This document shows positions 1 to 7,571 of a stretch of 29,707 bases of DNA, piece by piece. A model generated the notes under the pieces. That model was not told the origin of the DNA. It saw only the letters and a program-made list of their open reading frames with translations, and ran no database searches. Source of the DNA: a virus; IMG/VR virus record IMGVR_UViG_3300042870_000438, positions 1 through 29,707 of that record; one strand, given 5' to 3'. The position numbers were made by a program, and so were the translations under genes. Within the stretch, counting starts at the first letter, position 1; the number at the start of each line of letters is the position of its first letter.

Positions 1-105
1 GTATCTATACGGAATTAAACCGTGGGATATTGGGCGACTGTCGCCCGCTGAACTAATCGTTTACCTAGACGATCTCGAAGAAACAAACCGCGCACGTATG
101 AAAGG
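1..105. repeat. Terminal direct repeat, left copy (contig circularity)
   Basis: The first 105 bases are identical to the last 105 bases (29603-29707). The repeat lies inside a coding sequence (the frameshifted part of the tail assembly chaperone) and reading is continuous across the joined ends. This is what an assembler produces from a circular or circularly permuted molecule, rather than a biological terminal repeat. The unique genome length is then 29,602 bp. Confidence 0.95.
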
Positions 106-112
106 ACGGTAA
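1..112 (+). CDS. Tail assembly chaperone, frameshifted C-terminal part (continuation from the right end)
   Basis: This is an open frame without its own start, ending in TAA at 110-112. It encodes ...YLYGIKPWDIGRLSPAE... and ends ...NRARMKGR. The 'G-I-K-P-W-D-I..L-S-P-A-E' pattern is typical of the second (T) half of gpG/gpGT-type chaperones in actinophages. When the ends are joined, the frame extends back to 29541 and lies in the -1 frame relative to the chaperone gene at 29203-29565. No ATG occurs before codon 98-100, so translation most likely arrives by programmed frameshift. It sits directly before the tape measure gene, the usual place. The tape measure ribosome-binding site (AAAGGA, 101-106) lies within its end. 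Confidence 0.85.
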   Translation, partial: YLYGIKPWDIGRLSPAELIVYLDDLEETNRARMKGR

Positions 113-115
113 GCG

Positions 116-2422
116 ATGGCTTCTACGAAATATCTTTCTATCGTTTTTACCGGTGAGGATCGGGGCGCGACTAAGGCGTTTCGTTCCGTGGACGATGCCG
201 CCGAAAATACCGGTTCTAAACTTGCGCTACTAGGTTCTAAAATCTCTCCGGCGGTAGCGGCCGCTTCCGCTGCGGTAGTTGCTGGCGTCGGGTTCGCTAT
301 GAAATCCGCGTTCGATGCGGCTACCGAATCGGCTCTAGTTGCCCGCGAAACTGAACGCGTTATCCAAACTACCGGCGCTTCCGCGTGGACTACTGCCGAC
401 CAGATCAGCGAACTAGCTACGTCGGTTTCTAACTTGACCGGCAAAGACGATGAGCTAGTGCAATCGTCCGCGAATCTGTTACTTACGTTCGCGAAGGTAC
501 GTAACGAGGTTGGCGAAGGTAACGACGTATTCGACCAAGCCGTAGGGCTTTCCTTAGACCTTTCCGTAGCGTTAGGTACTGACGCGTCTAGCGCGTCTAT
601 TCAGTTAGGCAAGGCGCTTAACGATCCGGTTAAGGGTATTACCGCTTTGTCTCGCGCGGGCGTTTCGTTTACTGCTGAGCAGAAGGAACAGATTAAAACG
701 CTGGTCGCTACTGGCGATGTTCTCGGCGCGCAGAAAGTTATTCTTGGCGAACTTAAGAACCAGTTTGGCGGAGCTGCGGAAGCCGCTAAGACACCTATTG
801 AGGCTTTGCAAACGAAGCTAGGTAATTTGCAGGAGAGTATTGGTACGGCGCTTATGCCGACTATCGGCGCTATTGCTGATGCGGTTGGCGTTGCGGTGGA
901 CGCGTTCAGCGCGTTACCCGATCCGGTTAAGAATGCGGTCGTTATTGTTGGCGGTATTGGTACTGCTGCGCTAGGCGCTATTCCGTTGGTCGCAAAAATC
1001 GCGGACACGTTTAGCGATGTAGTCGGTCCGGCTATGGGAATGTTTCGCGGCGTTGTCGATAACGTCGCGCTAGGTATCGGTAATCTCGCTACGAAGCTCG
1101 GCGCGTCTCAGGATATGGGCGCGAAGCTTGCTACCGGTTTAGCGGGTGCGGTTACTCCTGCGCTCCTCGGCGTTACTGCCGCGGCCGTTATCGGTTTCGG
1201 AATTTGGACGATGTACCAAAACGCGCAACGCGAAAACGAAGAACGCTCTAACGATTTTGCCGAAGCTCTCAAATCTGAAACGTCAGCAATTAAAGAAAAC
1301 GTCGCGGCGACAATCGCAAAGCAACTGGCGGACAACGGAGCCGCAGATGTTTTAGCAGGCAGTAGCGCTGAAATTGGTATCTTTACCGACGCAATTACAG
1401 CAAACGGTGACGCCTTAGAACAAACCGCGCACTACGCGACGCAGTTAAGCGGTACTCAATTAGTAGAAAAATTGCGCGATCTTGGCAATAACGGCAACGC
1501 CGTCGCCGCTGAAATGGTACGACTAGCCGACGCAGGCGAATTAACTAACGACGAAATTCGTACGCTTGCTACTGGTCTAGATCAAACGTCAGACGCCTAC
1601 GATAACGGCAAAGCTTCCGCCGAAGTTTACACGTCGGTAACTGATGGCATGGCCGCCGCAACCGGTCAGGCTACTACTAGTACGCTCGCGCAAATTGAGT
1701 CGCTTAAAACGCTGGCAGACGAATTACGTGCGCAAACGGACCCGTGGTTTGCAGCTTATAAATCTCAGCAAGCGGTTACCGATGCGCAAACGAAACTTAA
1801 CGAAGCTACTCGTAAGTACGGGCCGGACTCGAAAGAGGCTAAAGACGCTGCGCTAGCGAACGCGGAAGCGGCTATCGGTTTGAAGGGCGACCTTATCGAA
1901 TTGAAGCAAGCGAACCTAGACGGCGCAGGCGCACCCGAACTAGCCGCGCAGCTTAACGACTTAACGCGTTTCGGCTTTGATCCGACTAGCGAAGCGGCGC
2001 GAGGTGTCGGCTACGACATTCTCACCGTAGGCGCAGCGGCCGATAGCGTCGACGGTAAGGAAGTAAACGTAGGCGTAAATTTGGATATGAAACAAGCGCA
2101 AGCGCGCCTTGCTTATCTGAATAGCGTAAAAGACCCGGTTACCGGTTACATCTCGCTAGGCGATATTTACGCGGCTTCGAATATGTACGCGAAAGGCGGA
2201 ATGGTTGCCGATGGTCCGTTTATCGTAGGCGAACAGGGTCCGGAGCTTGGTTATAAAATCGGGTCGAGTGTTCGCATCTTCTCTAACCCGGACACTAAAC
2301 AAATGCTTTCGTCCGGTGGCTCTATGTCAGGCGGTCCCGTAAACGTGTACGTAACTAACGCGCAAGCCTCACCGTACGAAATCGGTAAAGAAGTCCTATG
2401 GGCTACGAAGGTGGCGGGCTGA
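116..2422 (+). CDS. Tail tape measure protein
   Basis: At 768 aa this is the longest protein in the genome. It follows the chaperone pair and precedes the distal tail gene, the classical tape measure position. It sets tail length by spanning the tail tube during assembly. There are Ala/Val-rich hydrophobic stretches at about residues 43-62, 275-295 and 342-367, and a charged helical segment around 550-610. A C-terminal Gly-rich motif (AKGGMVADGPFIVGEQGPEL) resembles the conserved tail-end motif of many tape measure proteins. By the usual ratio of about 1.5 angstrom per residue, the tail would be a little over 100 nm. ATG at 116 has AAAGGA nine bases upstream. Codon style changes near base 1200 from T-ending to more A/C-ending codons, which may mark a mosaic joint. 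Confidence 0.95.
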   Translation: MASTKYLSIVFTGEDRGATKAFRSVDDAAENTGSKLALLGSKISPAVAAASAAVVAGVGFAMKSAFDAATESALVARETERVIQTTGASAWTTADQISELATSVSNLTGKDDELVQSSANLLLTFAKVRNEVGEGNDVFDQAVGLSLDLSVALGTDASSASIQLGKALNDPVKGITALSRAGVSFTAEQKEQIKTLVATGDVLGAQKVILGELKNQFGGAAEAAKTPIEALQTKLGNLQESIGTALMPTIGAIADAVGVAVDAFSALPDPVKNAVVIVGGIGTAALGAIPLVAKIADTFSDVVGPAMGMFRGVVDNVALGIGNLATKLGASQDMGAKLATGLAGAVTPALLGVTAAAVIGFGIWTMYQNAQRENEERSNDFAEALKSETSAIKENVAATIAKQLADNGAADVLAGSSAEIGIFTDAITANGDALEQTAHYATQLSGTQLVEKLRDLGNNGNAVAAEMVRLADAGELTNDEIRTLATGLDQTSDAYDNGKASAEVYTSVTDGMAAATGQATTSTLAQIESLKTLADELRAQTDPWFAAYKSQQAVTDAQTKLNEATRKYGPDSKEAKDAALANAEAAIGLKGDLIELKQANLDGAGAPELAAQLNDLTRFGFDPTSEAARGVGYDILTVGAAADSVDGKEVNVGVNLDMKQAQARLAYLNSVKDPVTGYISLGDIYAASNMYAKGGMVADGPFIVGEQGPELGYKIGSSVRIFSNPDTKQMLSSGGSMSGGPVNVYVTNAQASPYEIGKEVLWATKVAG

Positions 2423-3273
2423 TGCCTAGCGACTGGACGTTTACGTATAACGGTTTAACGATCGGCGGCGACGGTTCGCCGTATCAGATTACGCAGCTAA
2501 CCGGGTTGCATGACTCGCCCGAAGTGCGCACTAGCGACCAAATCCGCGCACGCGCTCACGGACTATTCGCCGGTACTGATCTTCTCGGCGGGCGTTCACT
2601 TATGGCGCAGGTCGAGGTAGTCGCAGCGCACCCGGACGAAACGGTATGGTCAGATTTTTCGCGTGCGCTCGTTCCCGGTCAGGGCGACGAACTGCCGTTA
2701 GTGTTTCAAATTCCCGGCGTAGCTGGCGGTATATCTATCGAGGTTGGGGCGCGGGTGCGGCGTTTATCGTTGCCGGTGGACCGTTCGTATTTCTTCGGGC
2801 ATGGTTCCGCGGCGGTCGAGTTTTGGGCGACTGACCCGCGTATTTATTCGCAGGCGGCTACTACGCAATCCGTTTCGCAGGCTTCGGTTTCCGGTACCGG
2901 TCTAACGTTCCCTATTACGTTTCCGCTTTCTTTTGGCGGTGCGGTTACTGGCGGGCAGTTTGTAGCCACTAACGCCGGAGAATTTGCCGCACCGTGGACG
3001 GCGACTATTGCCGGTCCGATCGTTAACCCGGTCCTAGAAAACGTGACGACCGGACAGGCTATAGCGTTTACTATTTCAGTAGGCGCAGGGGAAACGCTGG
3101 TCGTTTCGTCGCTTGACCGTTCGGTTTTGCTTAACGGTACGGCTTCGCGTTATTCGTCGCTGGTCGTGGGTTCCTCATGGTGGGAGCTTGCGCCGGGTGA
3201 TAATACGGTTCGTCTTGCTGGTACGTCCGGTTCCGGTTCTGTTTCGTTTACCTTCCGCTCAGCGTGGGTTTAG
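2422..3273 (+). CDS. Distal tail / minor tail protein
   Basis: This 283-aa protein follows the tape measure gene. It begins MPSDWTFTYNGLTIGG and contains 'D.LGGR.LMAQVEVVA' and 'V.FWATDPRIYS', patterns seen in siphovirus Dit-like proteins that form the hub at the tube end. I chose ATG at 2422, which overlaps the tape measure stop (TGATG), suggesting translational coupling. An in-frame ATG at 2398 would add eight residues (MGYEGGGL) and is possible. The C-terminal half (about residues 150-283) is rich in Gly, Ser, Thr and Val and is probably a beta-sandwich. Position and sequence agree; the exact family is an inference. Confidence 0.8.
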   Translation: MPSDWTFTYNGLTIGGDGSPYQITQLTGLHDSPEVRTSDQIRARAHGLFAGTDLLGGRSLMAQVEVVAAHPDETVWSDFSRALVPGQGDELPLVFQIPGVAGGISIEVGARVRRLSLPVDRSYFFGHGSAAVEFWATDPRIYSQAATTQSVSQASVSGTGLTFPITFPLSFGGAVTGGQFVATNAGEFAAPWTATIAGPIVNPVLENVTTGQAIAFTISVGAGETLVVSSLDRSVLLNGTASRYSSLVVGSSWWELAPGDNTVRLAGTSGSGSVSFTFRSAWV

Positions 3274-3285
3274 AAAGGTTTTGTT

Positions 3286-4365
3286 ATGACTGTTCGTAGT
3301 GTCCCTATCTTTTTGCAGGCGGGTTCGCATCCCGCAGAAGAAACCCGGTTAATGCTCGGCGGTATGTTGGGTACTGTTACCGGTTCGTTTGCGGGTGGTG
3401 TCGCGTCGAGTGACCCGGCACACGGCGTAGTTCGTGCTACAGATTTTGCGGTTACGCAGAACGGTACGCCGAATATGTCGGTTAACGTTGCTGCCGGTGG
3501 CGCGTTTATCCGTGGAACGCAGAACGCTAACCAAGGCGCGTATCATGTATGGAACGACGGCACTGTTAATCTTTCGATCTCGGCGGCTGACGCTACGAAC
3601 GGTCGTAGGGATTTAGTTATTGCTCAGGTTCGCGACGCGTTTTATTCGGGTGCTACAAATGATGCGCGTATTACCGTTGTTACTGGTACCCCGGCGGCGT
3701 CTCCGGCGGACCCTTCGCTAGCTTCGTTTCCGAACGCGCTCGTTCTTGCACGTATCACGGTTGCGGCTGGCGATACTGCGATTAACACGGCGGATATTAC
3801 GGACCTTCGAACGGTAGCGAATCAGTCTGGGAAGCTTCCGGTTTTTACTACGCAGGCTCTCGCGACTACTGCTATTCCTTCACCGTATGACGGTCAGGGC
3901 TACTACCTGAATTCCGGAACGGCGACCGAAGGCCCGCTGTATTGGCATGGCTCCGCGTACCGTCTCCCGTGGTCTATGCCGTGGGGCTTCGTCGGGCAAT
4001 CCGTAACCGGTGCCAACACAACTAGCACCACCGGGGTTTGGGCAAACGCCACTACTTTAGGTTTCACGGTTCCCGCAAACCGGCGTATTCGCGTCGAAGG
4101 TGCTTGCACAATTTTCAACAACGGCGGGTCGGCAAGTGATTTCGCGGTGGGGGTTGGGCCGACACTCGGCGCGCCTCTCAACAACAATCAGGTATACTTG
4201 CCTATTGGCTATCGCGCGGCAATTTATGCTTCCCACGTTTTCACAAGCACCGCGTCAGCGGTAACCGAACGCCTACAATTTCAGGGCGCTTTGTCTGCCC
4301 CGCTTGTTCTAATTGGCGCAACGCTTATCGTTACCGACATCGGCCCGGCTGGCGCTCCGGCGTAA
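3286..4365 (+). CDS. Minor tail protein (baseplate/receptor-binding type)
   Basis: This 359-aa protein has the N-terminal pattern common in actinophage minor tail proteins: 'NVAAGGAFIRGTQ', 'QGAYHVWNDGTVNLSI' and 'RRDLVIAQVRDA', then 'NALVLARITVAAG' and 'ITDLRT'. This domain (about residues 60-185) probably anchors the protein to the tail tip. The C-terminal part, from about residue 225, begins 'PWGFVGQSVTG' and looks like a beta-rich head domain that could contact the host. ATG at 3286 follows AGAAAGG with a 9-base spacer. It lies between the distal tail protein and a Gp37-like protein. The assignment as receptor-binding is inference from position and domain style. Confidence 0.8.
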   Translation: MTVRSVPIFLQAGSHPAEETRLMLGGMLGTVTGSFAGGVASSDPAHGVVRATDFAVTQNGTPNMSVNVAAGGAFIRGTQNANQGAYHVWNDGTVNLSISAADATNGRRDLVIAQVRDAFYSGATNDARITVVTGTPAASPADPSLASFPNALVLARITVAAGDTAINTADITDLRTVANQSGKLPVFTTQALATTAIPSPYDGQGYYLNSGTATEGPLYWHGSAYRLPWSMPWGFVGQSVTGANTTSTTGVWANATTLGFTVPANRRIRVEGACTIFNNGGSASDFAVGVGPTLGAPLNNNQVYLPIGYRAAIYASHVFTSTASAVTERLQFQGALSAPLVLIGATLIVTDIGPAGAPA

Positions 4366-4367
4366 TC

Positions 4368-5510
4368 GTGGCCGTTTATCGTTGCATAGCTGCGGACCTT
4401 CGGACCGGTACGCGCATAACTGAACTACCGCTAGCGGGTCTCAGTTTTGGCGCACGCCTAAACGACGTAGGGCAGGCTTCCGGCAAGCTGCCGCTTCCGG
4501 CACCTAACAGCGCAACAAACCGCGCACTAGCGACACTCCTAAACGATGCGGTAGACGAAGCGCGGCGTATGCTCATTATCGAGCGCGATGGCGTTATAGT
4601 TTGGTGCGGCATTATTTGGGTAGCGGCCTACAACGATAGCGACCAGTCTCGCGATATACGCGCATCCGATGACGGTTCGTACTGGCGGAAACGGATCGTA
4701 AACTATAACCAAACGTTTACCGCATCCACCGCAACTACCATCGCGCAGACCGTTATAACGACGGCGCAAGCTGCGCAAGGCGGAAACGTAAACGTAACGG
4801 TAGTACGCGAAATAGACGCAGCGTTTACAGAACCGCCGGTAACGTTAACGCTAGACCGCTACGAACTACAGACCGTAGGCGATGTAATCGAGGAACTAGC
4901 GAAAGCCGACGCCGGGTTTGAATACGACTATTCGTACGCGTGGAATAGCGGCGGCACCGTAGACAAAACGTTAACAATGTCGTACCCGCGCCGCGGTCGT
5001 AACTTCTCCCGTTCCGGTCACGTATTCGAAGTAGGCCGCAACGTAACCGAATTTACGTGGCCGTCCGATGGTACCCGCGTAGCAAATAAAGTATGGGCGA
5101 CCGGCAACGGCGAAGGCGACGCGATGCTCATTAGCTCCGCCGCTGATACGTTCCAAATTCTACCCGGCAGCTCAGGCGGTCCCGGCTACCCGCTACTAGA
5201 GGAAGTAACCGCTTCTAAACGTACACGCGGTACCGACGGGCAGACGCAACTAGACGCGCTCACCGCCGGACGTATTACGGCAGTAGCTACGCCGGTCGTG
5301 CTACCGGAGATCACGGTACGCGCAGACCTCGACCCGGTATTCGGTTCGTACATTACGGGCGACGCGTGCCGTCTGATTATCCCGCCGAACCTTTCGCCAC
5401 GTTTCCCGGACGGTCTCGACCAGTACCGTAGGATCGTCGGGTGGAATGTTCGCGTAGACGACGAAGGAACCGAAGCGGTTTCGTTAATCTTGGGAGAGGA
5501 ACCTAACTGA
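4368..5510 (+). CDS. Minor tail protein, ReqiPepy6 Gp37-like
   Basis: This 380-aa protein starts with GTG two bases after the preceding stop. It opens 'CIAADLRTGTRITELPL.GLSFGARLND.G', followed by 'RMLIIERDGVIVWCGIIW', a pattern known from Gp37-like tail proteins of actinophages that form part of the tail-tip hub (Tal-like). A later segment 'VGDVIEELAKADAGFEYDY' and the C-terminal 'YRRIVGWNVRVDDEGTEAV..IL' also fit the family. The gene overlaps the next start by one base (TGATG). I see no peptidase motif, so a purely structural hub role is the conservative reading. Confidence 0.8.
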   Translation: MAVYRCIAADLRTGTRITELPLAGLSFGARLNDVGQASGKLPLPAPNSATNRALATLLNDAVDEARRMLIIERDGVIVWCGIIWVAAYNDSDQSRDIRASDDGSYWRKRIVNYNQTFTASTATTIAQTVITTAQAAQGGNVNVTVVREIDAAFTEPPVTLTLDRYELQTVGDVIEELAKADAGFEYDYSYAWNSGGTVDKTLTMSYPRRGRNFSRSGHVFEVGRNVTEFTWPSDGTRVANKVWATGNGEGDAMLISSAADTFQILPGSSGGPGYPLLEEVTASKRTRGTDGQTQLDALTAGRITAVATPVVLPEITVRADLDPVFGSYITGDACRLIIPPNLSPRFPDGLDQYRRIVGWNVRVDDEGTEAVSLILGEEPN

Positions 5511-6121
5511 TGCCGGACATTCCGCTACCCGAAGATTTATCTACCTACATTCGTAGTATGGAATCGCGTATACGTGCGCTCGAAACCGCACCGCGGCTAC
5601 AAAATTCGTCGGTCGTGGACGGTGTAACGACCGTAAACGATACGAGCGGAGTAGTACGTACGCAGTTTGGTTTACTGTCTGACGGTACCTACGGGCTAGC
5701 GGTTCGTAACCCGACCGGCTCACTAGTGAACGTGAACAATACACTTTTTCCGGTAATCGGTAGTTACGGTCCGACACAAAACGTGACCACGACGACGCTT
5801 CAGTTGTTGCCGTCAGGGCCGAGCGTCAGCGCGACTATTGGAGAATCCGGGCGCGCGCTTGTTACCGCAACTTCTGACGTAGGTATGCTTAATTCTAACG
5901 TCACGGCTATTCTTGGTTTTCGTTATAATGGCATAGACGTAGGCTCAGGTTTTGTTAGCGTCACCGATCCCGCCGCGCTTATCCGTATCGCGTCATCCGT
6001 TGGCAGACCGGTTTTAGTTACCGGTATCACTCCCGGAGTTACTACGTTCGCTTGCGTCGCACGAGTTAGTTCGGGTACCGGGCAATTTTCGAATACAACT
6101 ATTGTCGTGCAACCGTTTTAG
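5510..6121 (+). CDS. Probable minor tail protein with short N-terminal coiled coil
   Basis: This 203-aa protein starts at ATG overlapping the previous stop. Residues 10-30 (YIRSMESRIRALETAPRLQ) form a short amphipathic helix, like the helical adaptor at the start of tail-tip and fibre proteins. The rest is Ser/Thr/Val/Gly-rich and probably beta. 'VVRTQFGLLSDGTYGLAVRN' resembles tail-tip segments in actinophages where a glycine-rich beta repeat describes the bound state. It is the last of the main tail block before the lysis genes. No enzymatic motif is visible. The function is assigned by position and composition only. Confidence 0.6.
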   Translation: MPDIPLPEDLSTYIRSMESRIRALETAPRLQNSSVVDGVTTVNDTSGVVRTQFGLLSDGTYGLAVRNPTGSLVNVNNTLFPVIGSYGPTQNVTTTTLQLLPSGPSVSATIGESGRALVTATSDVGMLNSNVTAILGFRYNGIDVGSGFVSVTDPAALIRIASSVGRPVLVTGITPGVTTFACVARVSSGTGQFSNTTIVVQPF

Positions 6122-6133
6122 AAAGTGGTAACT

Positions 6134-6259
6134 ATGTTCGGTCTTTTGGATAGTGAACCTACGCAACCGGACCCGGATACCGAAAACCGTATTCCGTATT
6201 TCGAAGCTCCCGCAGGCGAAGAACTTCCGATCGAAGGCGTAACCGATGGCGACCGCTGA
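6134..6259 (+). CDS. Small acidic protein (41 aa), unknown
   Basis: A short frame beginning MFGLLDSEPTQPDPDTENR and ending ...EGVTDGDR, rich in Asp, Glu and Pro. The start lies 12 bases after the tail gene stop with GAAAG upstream, and the end overlaps the endolysin start by 14 bases. The tight fit in the operon and the phage-like codon choice argue that it is translated. I do not recognise a family. It may couple translation of the endolysin to the tail genes. Confidence 0.5.
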   Translation: MFGLLDSEPTQPDPDTENRIPYFEAPAGEELPIEGVTDGDR

Positions 6260-7004
6260 ACAGGTACTAGCAATCGAAGCGCAGTATCTAGGTAGCAACG
6301 GCGACAAGGTTCGCGCGTGGTATCCGCTTCCGGCGTCAGCTCCATATTGCTGCGCTGGTCAGTCTATGGCGTTAACCGAAGCGGGTATTCCTACTCATTT
6401 CGCATACGTGACGTATCTACTGAACGCGTACGAAGGCGACGGGCATTTTACTAGTAACAATGTTCGCGAGGCTTTGCCCGGCGATTTGGTTTGTTTTGAT
6501 TGGGGCGGCGGACGTTACGCGCTCGATCATATAGCGATGATTATTAGCCTCACCGAAACGGGCGCGTGGACTCGAAACGCAAACGTAAACGGCGGCAAGT
6601 GGGCAGACCTTTGGTTTCCATTTAACGGCGGCGGTATGGCATATATCGCGCGCCCGTTCTACGACAATTCCCCTACCCCTACACCGGGTCCACTATCTGC
6701 GAAAGCTACCGATATGTTCCATATGGTTAATACAGACAAACGCGACGAATACATTGCGCTCACCGACGGCGGGCAAGTTGTGTCGTGCTGGTCGGGGACA
6801 CCCGGCGGACCTATTGGGCCGTGGATGGAACTAAAGCCCGGTATCGCAGGTTCTAACCTTGTCGCAGAGTACGCCGCAGACGGTCGCCTTTGTGTCACGC
6901 TCGCCGCTATGGGTGAGCTTTGGGGATCATGGCAGGCGGCACCGTCCGCGGGTCCGTGGTGCGACTGGTTTCGCGTAAACGATCTCCGCGCACTAGTCGC
7001 GTAG
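6246..7004 (+). CDS. Endolysin: CHAP/NlpC-like cysteine peptidase with C-terminal binding domain
   Basis: This 252-aa protein has two parts. The N-terminal ~140 residues resemble a CHAP or NlpC/P60-type amidase/endopeptidase. The likely catalytic Cys is at 35 or 36 (PYCCAGQSMAL), 'LPGDLVCFDW' lies around 78-86, and the likely catalytic His is at 95 (ALDHIAMI). A Pro/Thr linker (NSPTPTPGP, about 141-149) joins a C-terminal part of about 100 residues. That part has Trp/Gly-rich repeats ('GGPIGPWMELKPG', 'GELWGSWQAAPSAG') that look like a cell-wall or sugar-binding beta domain. It would cut peptidoglycan at the end of infection. The next gene encodes a membrane protein, supporting a lysis cassette. 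No signal peptide is visible, so release would need a holin. Confidence 0.8.
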   Translation: MATAEQVLAIEAQYLGSNGDKVRAWYPLPASAPYCCAGQSMALTEAGIPTHFAYVTYLLNAYEGDGHFTSNNVREALPGDLVCFDWGGGRYALDHIAMIISLTETGAWTRNANVNGGKWADLWFPFNGGGMAYIARPFYDNSPTPTPGPLSAKATDMFHMVNTDKRDEYIALTDGGQVVSCWSGTPGGPIGPWMELKPGIAGSNLVAEYAADGRLCVTLAAMGELWGSWQAAPSAGPWCDWFRVNDLRALVA

Positions 7005-7008
7005 TGCC

Positions 7009-7326
7009 ATGCTCGCGCAAGCTTCGACAACGATAGTAGACGGTCCGGGTTTCGGCGTTGCCGAATGGCTCGGAATCGCAACGGTATTTACCGTCGCGGT
7101 CGGCGCGATCGTCGGCGCGATCGTCCAACTAGTACGGCTACGCCGTGAGAACACGACGCAACACGCCGAAGGGCGCGCGCTCGTAACCGACGTACGCGAC
7201 CGACTCTTAGACCTTCACAATTCGGTAAACAAAATAGACGACAAAGTAGACGCACGTTTCGACGCAGTTACAGACGAGCTACATAGGCATGAGAATATCC
7301 ATCACCGCGGCCGCCGTAAATGGTGA
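7009..7326 (+). CDS. DUF2746-like membrane protein, candidate holin or lysis accessory
   Basis: This 105-aa protein begins four bases after the endolysin stop. One hydrophobic helix (about residues 18-42) is followed by 'RLRREN' and a charged coiled coil with heptads 'DLHNSVNKIDDKVDARFDAV', ending in a His-rich 'HRHENIHHRGRRKW'. This matches the style of DUF2746 proteins next to lysins in mycobacteriophages, often listed as putative holins. An r1t-type holin is also encoded at 9342, so this protein may be a holin, an antiholin or a lysis regulator. A 12-bp tandem duplication (7099-7122) encodes VGAIVGAI inside the membrane helix. Confidence 0.7.
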   Translation: MLAQASTTIVDGPGFGVAEWLGIATVFTVAVGAIVGAIVQLVRLRRENTTQHAEGRALVTDVRDRLLDLHNSVNKIDDKVDARFDAVTDELHRHENIHHRGRRKW

Positions 7327-7346
7327 ACCCGCCGAAAGGGGACGGT

Positions 7347-7571
7347 ATGAGCTTTGCAGACGAAGTAAAGAAAGAGAACCGCGGAACCGGGCAACGCTGC
7401 CGGACGTGCGTACTTCTCGAACAGTTAGACCCTAACGAAGCCGCAGAAATCGCTACCGTACTCGCAGATAAAGCAATACCTACGGAACCGATCGTACGCG
7501 CAATGAATAACCGCGGGCTAGATATCTCCGGCAACGCAGTTAGAAAGCATCGGTTACGTTGTGGCGTTTAG
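7347..7571 (+). CDS. Small Cys/HTH protein upstream of the metallophosphoesterase
   Basis: I chose ATG at 7347 (74 aa, MSFADEVKKENRG...) because AAAGGGGA lies just upstream. An in-frame ATG at 7320 would add nine residues. The protein has a CxxC pair (RCRTCVLLEQLDP, about residues 18-21), a helical middle and a C-terminal 'RGLDISGNAVRKHRLRC', the look of a helix-turn-helix with a basic recognition helix. Similar small proteins sit just before a calcineurin-like phosphatase in other actinophages, from my memory of such genomes. It overlaps the next gene by 11 bases, so the two are probably co-produced. A DNA-binding partner role is inference. Confidence 0.65.
   Translation: MSFADEVKKENRGTGQRCRTCVLLEQLDPNEAAEIATVLADKAIPTEPIVRAMNNRGLDISGNAVRKHRLRCGV

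Noticed and set aside
7099-7122. 12-bp tandem duplication in the DUF2746-like gene
   Set aside because: It encodes a simple VGAI repeat within a membrane helix. It looks like a slip event and not a functional DNA element.
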